From positions 372,001 through 436,000 of the forward strand of contig JADJNA010000047.1 in NCBI GenBank assembly GCA_016709305.1: a stretch of DNA of 64,000 nucleotides. Reading direction: 5' to 3'. Positions within the stretch are counted from its first letter, which is position 1; every line of letters begins with the position of its first letter. Shown here piece after piece: positions 25,846-33,297 of this stretch. The position numbers and the translations under genes are program-made. The stretch is from Candidatus Villigracilis saccharophilus. GTDB taxonomy: Bacteria; Chloroflexota; Anaerolineae; Anaerolineales; Villigracilaceae. Under the pieces are notes generated by a model. The model was not told where the DNA came from. It made no database searches and saw nothing but the letters and a program-made list of their open reading frames with translations.

Positions 25846-27566
25846 TACTTTTTACCCTCATTCAGCCAGATCTGGATAATATCTGCCACAGTGGCGGGGT
25901 TCTCTTCGGTCAGTCTGGCAATGATGCGGGCATTTTGTTCATCTTCAGATGCCGAGGCCATTTCTCTTCGGGAAGCTACTTGCACAACCACATCCTCGAT
26001 CTGCGCATCAGCCGCTTCTGCTTCAGCTTTCATGGCCGCGGCTTGCGCGCTGATGGCGGCAAGAGCTGAAGGTAAAGCACCGCTGGGCGGTGTGGATTGC
26101 AACAAGGGGTTAGCAGGCTCCTGCTCCAATGCAGGAGACGACTGCTGGGAATCCGCCAGCGCGGCCATTTGGGATACCGGCAGCATGACCGTCTTCCATG
26201 ATTCCTTGGATGCGTTACGCAGGTTGTTGATGTAGCGCAGCGCGATGAACAGCATGCCCAGCATCGCAAGTGATGCAGCGACTGCATACGCGATCTGGAG
26301 GTACAGTTCCTGCTGGGTTTGTTTTGCCAATTCCGCATTCAACGCGTCAATCGCGGTGCGGTCAAAGGCAAAAGATTCAACCACGATCTGATCACCACGG
26401 TCTATATCAATGCCCGCAGCTACTTCAACTGCAGATTTGATGGAAGCCAGTTGATCCGCGTCTGTAATGCTGTCAACCGATACGGAGACTGAAAGGCGGC
26501 TGATCTTGCCGGGGGCGATGACTTCATGCGACTGGGTCTGGCTGACCTCATAGTTTAAAGTCTCTTCATTGCGTGAATATGAAGAAGCATCTGAACCGGT
26601 TGTGGTCGCCACCGGGGTGGGCAGGTTTGACGCGGCGCCTGGAACTCCGCCCGTTGTACCGCCGCTGGTCGAACTTTCATTGATGATCTGTGAACTGCGC
26701 AGGGCGATCTCGGTTGGCGCATACAGATTGGAGGTAACTTCACGCTGCGTCCAATCCATTTCAACAGTGGCCTGCACAATTGCGCGGTTGGGTCCAAGGA
26801 TCTTATCCAGGATGGACTGCACCCGTGTTTTTACTTCATCTGCATACGCCAATTCAGCGGCGCGTTGATCATCCTTGGGAGACATGCTTGTTTCGCCATC
26901 AGGGCTGATGCCATCCGCAAGCATATTGCCTTCGCTGTCCACCACGACCACATTTTCTGACTTAAGTCCTTCAACGCTGCTGGCGACCAGATGAGTAATT
27001 GCCCGCACTTGAGAGGCATCCAGTGTATAACCAAGATTAACCTGAATGGTAACTGAGGCAGTGCTCAGTGCCTGGGTGGAGGAAAGCAGAGCTTTCTCCG
27101 GGGTCACCAAATGGACCCGTACCGATTGAACCGCTTCAAGGCTGCCGATGGTGCGCTCCAGCTCGCCTTCAATGGCGCGCTGATAATTGATCTTTTGCGA
27201 AAACTCGGTCATGCCCAGCATGGACGTCCCGCTGAATAATTCATAGCCGACTGTGCTGGATTTTGGCAATCCTTCACGCGCCATGAGCAGACGGGTTGTG
27301 TAGACCTGGTCACTGGGCACCTGGATCGTGCCGCTGTCTTTGAGTTGATAGGGAATGCTGTTCTCATCCAATTTCTGAACGATCTGAGCGGCGTCTGTTT
27401 CACTTAGCCCGGTATAGGCCGAGGAATAGCTGGGAGTGTTCGCCCAGTTAACCAATACCGGGGATAGGATCAATACCGCCAGAATTAATGTTACATAGGT
27501 GATCTGCCTTGACAGGCTTTGTTTTTTCCAAAAATCAAGGAATTGTTGTTGTAGAGTTGAAAACAT
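25845..27566 (-). CDS. fliF: flagellar MS-ring protein FliF
   Basis: Forms the membrane ring that is the base of the flagellum. 573 residues with an N-terminal helix (ITYVTLILAVLILSPVLVN, about residues 21-40), the ring-building periplasmic domains (SETDAAQIVQKLDENSIPY; MTEFSQKINYQRAIEGELERT, about 118-138; VRVHLVTPEK), a second helix near 436-462 (QIAYAVAASLAMLGMLF) and the cytoplasmic C-terminus (ENPATVADIIQIWLNE) that binds FliG. Intact and normal in length. Confidence 0.96.
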   Translation of the reverse strand: MFSTLQQQFLDFWKKQSLSRQITYVTLILAVLILSPVLVNWANTPSYSSAYTGLSETDAAQIVQKLDENSIPYQLKDSGTIQVPSDQVYTTRLLMAREGLPKSSTVGYELFSGTSMLGMTEFSQKINYQRAIEGELERTIGSLEAVQSVRVHLVTPEKALLSSTQALSTASVTIQVNLGYTLDASQVRAITHLVASSVEGLKSENVVVVDSEGNMLADGISPDGETSMSPKDDQRAAELAYADEVKTRVQSILDKILGPNRAIVQATVEMDWTQREVTSNLYAPTEIALRSSQIINESSTSGGTTGGVPGAASNLPTPVATTTGSDASSYSRNEETLNYEVSQTQSHEVIAPGKISRLSVSVSVDSITDADQLASIKSAVEVAAGIDIDRGDQIVVESFAFDRTAIDALNAELAKQTQQELYLQIAYAVAASLAMLGMLFIALRYINNLRNASKESWKTVMLPVSQMAALADSQQSSPALEQEPANPLLQSTPPSGALPSALAAISAQAAAMKAEAEAADAQIEDVVVQVASRREMASASEDEQNARIIARLTEENPATVADIIQIWLNEGKK

Positions 27567-27585
27567 GATTCAGGTCCCAAAAAAG

Positions 27586-27891
27586 TTAGACTTGCATTCG
27601 CATGACTTCGCGATAGGCTTCCACCAGTTTGTCACGGATGCCAAGCGCCACGTTGAAGTTCACATTGTTCTCTTCCATCCCGATCATGACGGCATGCAGG
27701 TCAACACTTTCGCCGCGCGCCATTCGTTCAACCAGGGCATCGGACTTTAGTTGAGAATCGTTCAGGGAAGTGAGCATATTCTCAAAGGATTTGGTGATCT
27801 CGCTGGTATTCGAACTCGCAGATGACTTTTGCGCGGGATTAATATCCGGAATTGACGGGATCGGGCTGGGAGTAATGGAGGATATCGCCAT
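27586..27891 (-). CDS. fliE: flagellar hook-basal body protein FliE
   Basis: Adapter between the MS ring and the rod. 101 residues with a polar, Pro/Ser-rich beginning and the conserved end SFENMLTSLNDSQLKSDALVERMARGESVDLHAVMIGMEE (recognised from NDSQLKSDALVERMARGE and VDLHAVMIGMEENNVNF). Placed 2 bases after flgC and 19 before fliF, the usual flgBC-fliEFG order except that flgB is elsewhere here. Confidence 0.93.
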   Translation of the reverse strand: MAISSITPSPIPSIPDINPAQKSSASSNTSEITKSFENMLTSLNDSQLKSDALVERMARGESVDLHAVMIGMEENNVNFNVALGIRDKLVEAYREVMRMQV

Positions 27892-27893
27892 GA

Positions 27894-28340
27894 TTACCTC
27901 CCGATCTCAAGCGCTTTGAGCGCCATGCGTTTCACCGCCTCGATCGAAGCCAGGTTGGCTTCATAGGAACGGGTCGCCGAAAGCATGTTGGTCATCTCAA
28001 CCACAATGTCCACGTTCGGATATGTTACAAAGCCTTGCGCGTCTGCATCCGGGTGCGTGGGATCATAAACCCGCGGACCTGTCTGTGTATCAGTGGTTAT
28101 TTCAGCCACCTTAACACCGCCCTGCAGGTTGCTCAACTGATTGCGGCGGGCGGCGACAAGCTTGGGCAGAAAAGCGTTCTTCTCCTCAGGCATGAAGACA
28201 GCATCCTGACGCTGATAGGCCCCGCCCGCCTCAGTGCGTGTGGTCTGCGCGTTTGCGATATTGTTCGAGATCAGGTCCAGACGCAAGCGCTGGGCTGTCA
28301 ACCCGGATGAACCAATACGGAGTGCTTCCCAAAAACTCAT
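27894..28340 (-). CDS. flgC: flagellar basal-body rod protein FlgC
   Basis: Proximal rod subunit, 148 residues. N-terminal rod signature LRLDLISNNIANAQTTRTEAGG (ISNNIANAQT diagnostic, about residues 23-32), the FlgC-typical GGVKVAEI and PNVDIVVEMTNMLSATRSYEAN near the end. It is the first gene of the block flgC to flgE. Its usual neighbour flgB is separated from it by fliE to fliJ and the transglycosylase gene, a rearranged order. Confidence 0.95.
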   Translation of the reverse strand: MSFWEALRIGSSGLTAQRLRLDLISNNIANAQTTRTEAGGAYQRQDAVFMPEEKNAFLPKLVAARRNQLSNLQGGVKVAEITTDTQTGPRVYDPTHPDADAQGFVTYPNVDIVVEMTNMLSATRSYEANLASIEAVKRMALKALEIGR

Positions 28341-28361
28341 AATATGCTCCTTGTCGCCTAG

Positions 28362-28370
28362 ATAGTATCA
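28362..28370 (-). promoter_or_regulatory. possible extended -10 promoter for flgC block
   Basis: On the minus strand TGATACTAT gives an extended -10 (TG, one base, TACTAT) about 20 bases before the flgC ATG. No good -35 and no sigma-28 match are seen. The 28341-28583 spacer otherwise holds only the hairpin after fliS. Confidence 0.35.
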
Positions 28371-28538
28371 AATTCGGCGGTATAAAGGAGTAAAGGCTGT
28401 GTGAAGTTAAAATAAATTTTATGTTAAAAAAACAAAGCGCCATTTCCCTTACGGGAAGGCACTTGTGCTTTATTTTGCAAGATCAGGCATTTTGTCAAAG
28501 CCGTTCGACATTCTCCTGAAAACTTATTTATGTTTTTA

Positions 28539-28568
28539 CTGAGCGGAAGCATGAGACGCTCCGCTCAG
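28539..28568 (-). terminator. hairpin after fliS
   Basis: CTGAGCGGA (28539-28547) pairs with TCCGCTCAG (28560-28568), 16 bases past the fliS stop. No T run follows on the minus strand, so it may be a weak or Rho-assisted terminator or an mRNA-stabilising hairpin. Confidence 0.4.
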
Positions 28569-28583
28569 CATGACCAACGGATG

Positions 28584-28955
28584 TTAAGCCAGGATGTTCC
28601 CAAAAGAAGTGAAAGCAGGGACTGAGCTCACTGTGCTGTTTTTGGCCACAATACTCTTCTCGGTTGCAGCCCATGCGCCGCGTAACTCAGACAGGATGTT
28701 GGAGGCTGAGGCGTAATCGCCCTTGCGGATACAATCCATGCACCATTGGTATAGACTGTACAATCCATTGGATACTTCCGGATAGTCCAGATCAAGACAG
28801 TCGCGCAGGGCACTGATCGTTGTAATGGCTTTATTGAAATCCTTGCGTTCGCAGGAGCGGATCGCCAGGTCGTACGCCATGATCACCAGATGAAGCGGGC
28901 TGGCGCTGATCACTTCTTGCTGTTTGTATGAATTGGTATAAGCTGCTTGATACAT
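28584..28955 (-). CDS. fliS: flagellin export chaperone FliS
   Basis: Binds newly made flagellin and keeps it unfolded for export. 123 residues from the chosen start at 28955: MYQAAYTNSYKQQEV, then ASPLHLVIMAYDLAIRSCER (about residues 20-39), then helix-rich segments with GLYSLYQWCMDCIRKGD. The longer start at 29000 was rejected because it runs up to the edge of the sigma-28 promoter at 29004-29030. GAGG precedes the ATG. Transcribed on its own from that promoter. Confidence 0.93.
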   Translation of the reverse strand: MYQAAYTNSYKQQEVISASPLHLVIMAYDLAIRSCERKDFNKAITTISALRDCLDLDYPEVSNGLYSLYQWCMDCIRKGDYASASNILSELRGAWAATEKSIVAKNSTVSSVPAFTSFGNILA

Positions 28956-29003
28956 GGTTTCTGATCCTCGTATTTTTTTCTCACGTTTTGTTCTATGCAA
29001 TTA

Positions 29004-29030
29004 TTTTCGGCTGACTTTTCTCAATCTTGA
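29004..29030 (-). promoter_or_regulatory. sigma-28 (FliA) promoter of fliS
   Basis: On the minus strand: TCAAGATT, 11 bases, GCCGAAAA. The consensus is TAAAGTTT-N11-GCCGATAA, so 6 of 8 and 7 of 8 bases match at exact spacing. Expected leader to the ATG at 28955 is about 40 bases. Confidence 0.7.
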
Positions 29031-29191
29031 ATATTGCAACGTTAATTCAACATAAATTTTTTGGACGGGATTTTTATTGGGACTGGAGTCGAGAAGCCCC
29101 GTACGATTTAAAAACAAAGATAACGCAATACCTTCCTGCAGCCTGAAAGAGTGGTGAAGGGAAAGATGTTATTACGAATTAATTCAAAGAT

Positions 29192-29533
29192 CTAGGCAGT
29201 CAGCTGCAATATATCGCCGGCATTCAATTTGGAGAATTCACTGGCCGGAATGGTCCTCAATACTTTTTTATTTTCGCGATCGACTACGAACACGGTCAGT
29301 TCATTCGTATCATCATTGACGCGGAAATGGACCGAAACATTGGAAGAGCTGATCGACGCAGACTGCTCAGACTCATTTTCCAGCTGCTTTGGTGACACAT
29401 CATGATCGGCAGATGCTTCCACTGGGGCCTTGACCGGGGCTTTTGCCTGCGTCTTGACCTGCGCTTTGGGAAGCGTGCCAGACACGGCAGTTAAACTTAC
29501 ATTACTGATTGGGCTGATCGAATTTTCACTCAT
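29192..29533 (-). CDS. flaG: FlaG-family flagellar protein
   Basis: 113 residues: a variable Ala/Lys/Pro-rich N-terminal half and the conserved FlaG core VHFRVNDDTNELTVFVVDRENKKVLRTIP (recognised from FRVNDDTNELTVFVVD and KVLRTIPASEF). FlaG proteins affect filament length in other bacteria. The start at 29533 fits AAGGAG at 9 bases; the upstream ATG at 29551 would put that AAGGAG inside the frame. Lies between fliD and fliS, as in Firmicutes. Confidence 0.85.
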   Translation of the reverse strand: MSENSISPISNVSLTAVSGTLPKAQVKTQAKAPVKAPVEASADHDVSPKQLENESEQSASISSSNVSVHFRVNDDTNELTVFVVDRENKKVLRTIPASEFSKLNAGDILQLTA

Positions 29534-29632
29534 CACACACACTCCTTGCATCCTTGCATGGAACTACTACATATCTTTCCTTGGCGGGCAAACCTCATGC
29601 TTGCCGGCGCTTTATTTTATAGAAGGATCGCC

Positions 29633-31315
29633 TTATCCAGAGCTATCCGTTGTTGTACCTGTAAACATACCGAGCCACTGTGCTGTTCTACCATAATCCG
29701 CGATCTGGGTCTGGAAACCCAGGTACTGGTTGTACAAAGTCTGTTTGCGGATCGTTAAATTTTCGTTGTACTTTGCAATACGTTTGTCATAATTCTTACG
29801 CTGATCATCGATCGAGGTCAATGTATTGGCCAGTGAACCGCTGGAGCCCGCGAAACGAGAGACCAAAGTGTTGAGATCACCCATGCCGGTATCTAATAAC
29901 GCGGTTACATCAGACTTATGATTCTTGAGCGCGTCACTGAATTTGGTGCTGTCAAGAGTCAGTTTCATATCCTTATCGAAGGTGATGCCAATCTCTGACA
30001 AATTCTTAAAACTGCCGCTGTTGGTAATATTGCGGTTCAAACGATTGAGCATGTCCAATCTCAAACTACTGAAGCCAAGATCTCCGCTGAGCGGTCCGCG
30101 CGTATAAGCGGTCTTGCCGTCAGCGCTTGTTGTTGGAGTGGACGTGAGTTTATCCTTTAGGTGAGTCAAGGCCGCGTTAAATTTATCCACCATCGACTTC
30201 ATCAAACCAGCAGCTTTGTCAGATGTGGCGGAAATACTTAACCGCGCGCTCTTGCCCTCCGCGTCTGACGACAGGGTAATGGTTGTTCCATCGATGACAT
30301 CAGTTAGGCTACTGTTGGTCGCACGTGAAACGCTCATGCCATTGACAGTGAAAAGGGCATTTTGGGCGGACTGCAGATCTGCGCCAAAGCCAAGCCCGGC
30401 GCCGTCGGTATAGAGCATGGTGTGGTTTTCACCGCTCTTCGAACCGGTCAAAACCAGTTTATTGGCCACGATCGAAGCTTTGAAATCACGTCCTTCAGGC
30501 TGGCTGGCGGCGTTGATGGCAGTCGTGATGGTGCGTAAAGTATCTGACGAATTGATCGTGATCGAAGTACCAGCAGCGGTATAAGTTAGGGCTGTGCTGG
30601 CGGTTGTTCCTAAAGTATTTAATGTCAGGTTCAGACCACGACCGGTATCATAACTGCCGGTAGACATGTTTTGCCAGTCACTGGTGTAGTTCGTGCCAGA
30701 TTGGCTGCGGATCGAGACCGCTCTTCCATCCGCATCAACCAAACGGAATTGACGGACCCCGTTTGAATCGCGAGATTCCAAGGTATAGCTGCCTGTACCC
30801 AACTCACGCTGGCCGCTGGCCGATGAAGTGGTGATCAAACCCGTGACTGAGTCATTCGCAGTAAAACCAACCGCACTTGTGCCAGTGCCTCCCAGCCAAA
30901 AGGTACCGCTCTTCCCCAAAGCTACATCCGGGCTGAACGCCGCAGCTGTGGATTTGGATTGGGCCTTTGCCAGTTGAGTAACCGCGATATCGTAATCTGC
31001 GGCTGCGGCACTCTCAGATGAAGTGGCGCTAAGGACTGTTGTACCAGCCGTGCCAGGTGTAATGGAAACTTTGCTGACCGTGGTCAGTCCATAGGTCGCC
31101 TGAGTACTGATAAGCGCCTGGATTGCAGATTGCAAAGCATCAAAATTTGTCTTTATATCCTTATATACCCCACGGCGCACTTCGATCAGATCTTTCTGAG
31201 TCTGCACTCTGTTAAGCGGAGCGCTTTCAGATTCAATAATCGTCTTGATCGCCGTCTGAAAGGAAGGCGCCAAGCTCTTTATTGATGTATCAACGGATGA
31301 GATCGTGTTAGCCAT
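29633..31315 (-). CDS. fliD: flagellar filament cap protein FliD (HAP2)
   Basis: Caps the filament and assists flagellin insertion; exported through the flagellum. 560 residues. N-terminal FliD region: IKTIIESESAPLNRVQTQKD and LKDIKTNFDALQSAIQAL-type helices; repeated S/T-rich beta domains in the middle; C-terminal coiled coil with LANTLTSIDDQRKNYDKRI and TIRKQTLYNQYLGFQTQIA (about residues 500-540). No signal peptide, as expected. Lies after fliC. Confidence 0.94.
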   Translation of the reverse strand: MANTISSVDTSIKSLAPSFQTAIKTIIESESAPLNRVQTQKDLIEVRRGVYKDIKTNFDALQSAIQALISTQATYGLTTVSKVSITPGTAGTTVLSATSSESAAAADYDIAVTQLAKAQSKSTAAAFSPDVALGKSGTFWLGGTGTSAVGFTANDSVTGLITTSSASGQRELGTGSYTLESRDSNGVRQFRLVDADGRAVSIRSQSGTNYTSDWQNMSTGSYDTGRGLNLTLNTLGTTASTALTYTAAGTSITINSSDTLRTITTAINAASQPEGRDFKASIVANKLVLTGSKSGENHTMLYTDGAGLGFGADLQSAQNALFTVNGMSVSRATNSSLTDVIDGTTITLSSDAEGKSARLSISATSDKAAGLMKSMVDKFNAALTHLKDKLTSTPTTSADGKTAYTRGPLSGDLGFSSLRLDMLNRLNRNITNSGSFKNLSEIGITFDKDMKLTLDSTKFSDALKNHKSDVTALLDTGMGDLNTLVSRFAGSSGSLANTLTSIDDQRKNYDKRIAKYNENLTIRKQTLYNQYLGFQTQIADYGRTAQWLGMFTGTTTDSSG

Positions 31316-31360
31316 GTTTCACCTTGTTATCCTGCAAATATATATGTTCTGAGAGCCATA

Positions 31361-31389
31361 TCGGGGAGGCACCCAAGGCGCCTCCCCGA
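31361..31389 (-). terminator. hairpin between fliC and fliD
   Basis: A 10-bp perfect GC-rich stem (TCGGGGAGGC, 31361-31370, with GCCTCCCCGA, 31380-31389) and 9-base loop, 34 bases after the fliC stop. There is no T run, so it may be an mRNA 3'-stabilising structure or a partial terminator reducing fliD relative to flagellin. Confidence 0.55.
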
Positions 31390-31423
31390 AACATACTTAT
31401 CTGCGTGTTCGAGCCATTACCTC

Positions 31424-32950
31424 TTATCGGAAGAGGGCCAGCAGGCTTTGCGGGGCCGCATTCGCCTGAGCTAACATGGCTGTGGCTGTTTGCTGCAAGA
31501 TCGTGTACTTGCTGGCATTGACCTGTTCTTCCGCCATGTTGGCGTTCATAATGCGGTTGTAAGCGCCTTCAACATTGACCTGAGCTGTGGAGATCGCTTC
31601 TTCCTTGAAGCTCAAGCGAGCCATCAATGAGCCGAGACCGGAAAGGGCGCTGGTCACTTTGTCGAGAGCATAGTTGGCTGTGGTCATGTACGCGCCAGCT
31701 TTGATGGTGGTGGAGACGTCCACTGAGAAGTTATTTGCCTGTTGGTAGGTGAAGCGTTCTGTTTCACCAGCCGACATGTTTGCAAAAGCGCCCATGGTGA
31801 TGCTGACGCCGCGACCAGTTTGGAACGTGCCAGCTGCTGCTTTGTAAGAATGCAAGCCAGAGATGGAACCCGCAGCATTGCGAGCGATTTGAGTAGCCGA
31901 GCCAGCAGCATCGTTCAACTCAAACTTGGCTTCGTTTTTCGCGATGTATTCAAAGTTCATGGATTGACCAGCTACCAAACCAGAGGGGTCAGTACCAAAG
32001 GTCAGGGAAACACCGAGCGCTGCGGCAGCGCCGTTCACGAGGTTACCAGCGGAGATATTGGCAGCTGTAACTGTCATGGAACCAGTTGTATTCCAGCTTG
32101 AGTCATCCAGATTGGTAACAATATAGCTTGTGGAAGTGGTGGATGTGGCAGCGGTGATCTTGATGTTGTAGCGTCCAGAGGTGAGTTCAGTTGCACCGGC
32201 ATTGACGCTTGTGCCCAAGGCATTGGTTCCAGAGAGCAGGCTGCTCGTTGTATCCAATGTGGCTTTGCCTTGCGTGGTCGAAACAGCCTTGTCCAGGATC
32301 TCAAAGGAATAATCACCGGTGGTCAACTCGGACATGCTGCCCAATTGGCTGGATGTCGTTCCACCGCTAAATGAGTCGCTGACGTCTACAAAGGTAGCTG
32401 TATCAGCTGAGACGACATCAGAAAGATTTAAGGTAGTCGGGTCAAGTTTGTTCGGGAGAGACCAGGTTGTGGTTTCGCCTTCATCCACACCAGTCTGGAA
32501 AACTTTGTTGCCACTGGTGTTATCGAGCAGTTTGACACCGTTCCACTTGGTCTGATCGACCAGGTCCTGGATCTGCTGGGCATAAGCGGAGAGCTGATCC
32601 TGGATCGCGGCGCGTTCTGAAGTGCCGAGGGTATCGGAAGCAGCTTGTTCAGCCTTGCTGCGCATCGACACGATGATGTCTGTCATCTTGCTCAAGCCGC
32701 CTTCGGCGACGGAGAGCATGTTCTTGGCATCGCTGATATTGTCGAGGGAGACCTTCAGGCCTTCCGAGCGGGCGAGCATTTTGGTGGCGATGGTCAGACC
32801 AGCGGGATCATCCTGGGCGCTGTTGATGCGCTTGCCGGTGGAAAGACGGGTCTGGTGCAATGCCAATTTCGCATTGATATTTTGAAGAGAATTCAGGGCG
32901 TTAAGAGCACCGATATTACTTGCAATTCGAGTTACATCTACGTTTGCCAT
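31424..32950 (-). CDS. fliC: flagellin
   Basis: The filament subunit, 508 residues. The D0/D1 N-terminal region (NIGALNALNSLQNINAKLAL, LSTGKRINSAQDDPAGLTIA, about residues 12-53) and C-terminal region (AISTAQVNVEGAYNRIMNANMAEEQVNASKYTILQQTA, about 455-492) are typical. Between them lies a Ser/Thr/Ala-rich surface-exposed domain of about 270 residues, suitable for O-glycosylation. Two glycosyltransferases and two FkbM methyltransferases lie directly upstream. The mRNA leader has two CsrA-type hairpins. It is the only flagellin seen here. GGAGG lies 6 bases before the ATG. Confidence 0.97.
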   Translation of the reverse strand: MANVDVTRIASNIGALNALNSLQNINAKLALHQTRLSTGKRINSAQDDPAGLTIATKMLARSEGLKVSLDNISDAKNMLSVAEGGLSKMTDIIVSMRSKAEQAASDTLGTSERAAIQDQLSAYAQQIQDLVDQTKWNGVKLLDNTSGNKVFQTGVDEGETTTWSLPNKLDPTTLNLSDVVSADTATFVDVSDSFSGGTTSSQLGSMSELTTGDYSFEILDKAVSTTQGKATLDTTSSLLSGTNALGTSVNAGATELTSGRYNIKITAATSTTSTSYIVTNLDDSSWNTTGSMTVTAANISAGNLVNGAAAALGVSLTFGTDPSGLVAGQSMNFEYIAKNEAKFELNDAAGSATQIARNAAGSISGLHSYKAAAGTFQTGRGVSITMGAFANMSAGETERFTYQQANNFSVDVSTTIKAGAYMTTANYALDKVTSALSGLGSLMARLSFKEEAISTAQVNVEGAYNRIMNANMAEEQVNASKYTILQQTATAMLAQANAAPQSLLALFR

Positions 32951-32997
32951 TTCAAACCTCCATGTTTGAATGATAGTTTAAGGGGATCCTTCCCCTT
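32951..32997 (-). promoter_or_regulatory. predicted CsrA-binding leader of flagellin mRNA
   Basis: Two hairpins in the minus-strand transcript. Site 1: stem UUCAAAC/GUUUGAA (32951-32957 and 32964-32970) with the six-base loop AUGGAG, which contains the Shine-Dalgarno GGA and ends right at the start codon. Site 2: stem AAGGGG/CCCCUU (32980-32985 and 32992-32997) with loop AAGGAU. Both loops show ANGGA, the CsrA/RsmA recognition motif, and the GGA elements are about 28 bases apart, a distance one CsrA dimer can bridge. csrA lies in the same region at 47465. Confidence 0.7.
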
Positions 32998-33297
32998 ATT
33001 GAATTTGATCCAATTACGACTGAGTTCCTAAGAACTTTCTTGCGGACATTTTTGTTCGAGGAAAATATTGGGTTGCTTTTTCGATATTTGACCTCCAGCG
33101 GACTTGATTTGGATATTCAGTTTTTATTCTTACATATAGTTTCGGCAGGAGCCCCTTTTACTTGAGCCAGCAGGGGATGAATCGGCATAAAAATCGCATT
33201 AATTGCATATTTGAAAGAAGTGTGTTTTTTTGCCTGTTGAGAGTACATTTTCGGCAAAACAATCAGAAAACAGCCTTCCATCCAGCCAACTGAGTGT
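32998..33297 (-). other. fliC upstream region without a convincing gene
   Basis: AT-rich spacer between the glycosyltransferase stop (33298) and the fliC leader. It holds a candidate sigma-28 promoter at 33065-33091 and two further isolated GCCGA -10-like elements (minus strand, GCCGAAAA at 33249-33256 and GCCGATTC near 33180). A 75-codon minus-strand frame (33117-33344) overlaps the glycosyltransferase end and has no coding character. Confidence 0.5.
33065..33091 (-). promoter_or_regulatory. candidate sigma-28 promoter of fliC
   Basis: Minus strand: TCAAATAT, 11 bases, CCCAATAT. The spacing is exact and the TCAA -35 matches that of the fliS promoter, but the -10 agrees at only 5-6 of 8 bases with GCCGATAA/T. 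A leader of about 105 bases would include both CsrA-type hairpins. Confidence 0.45.

Noticed and set aside
31366..31373. CCCGATAT near the fliD start as a sigma-28 -10 box
   Set aside because: Most of it is the arm of the GC-rich hairpin after fliC, and there is no TAAA/TCAA element 11 bases upstream.
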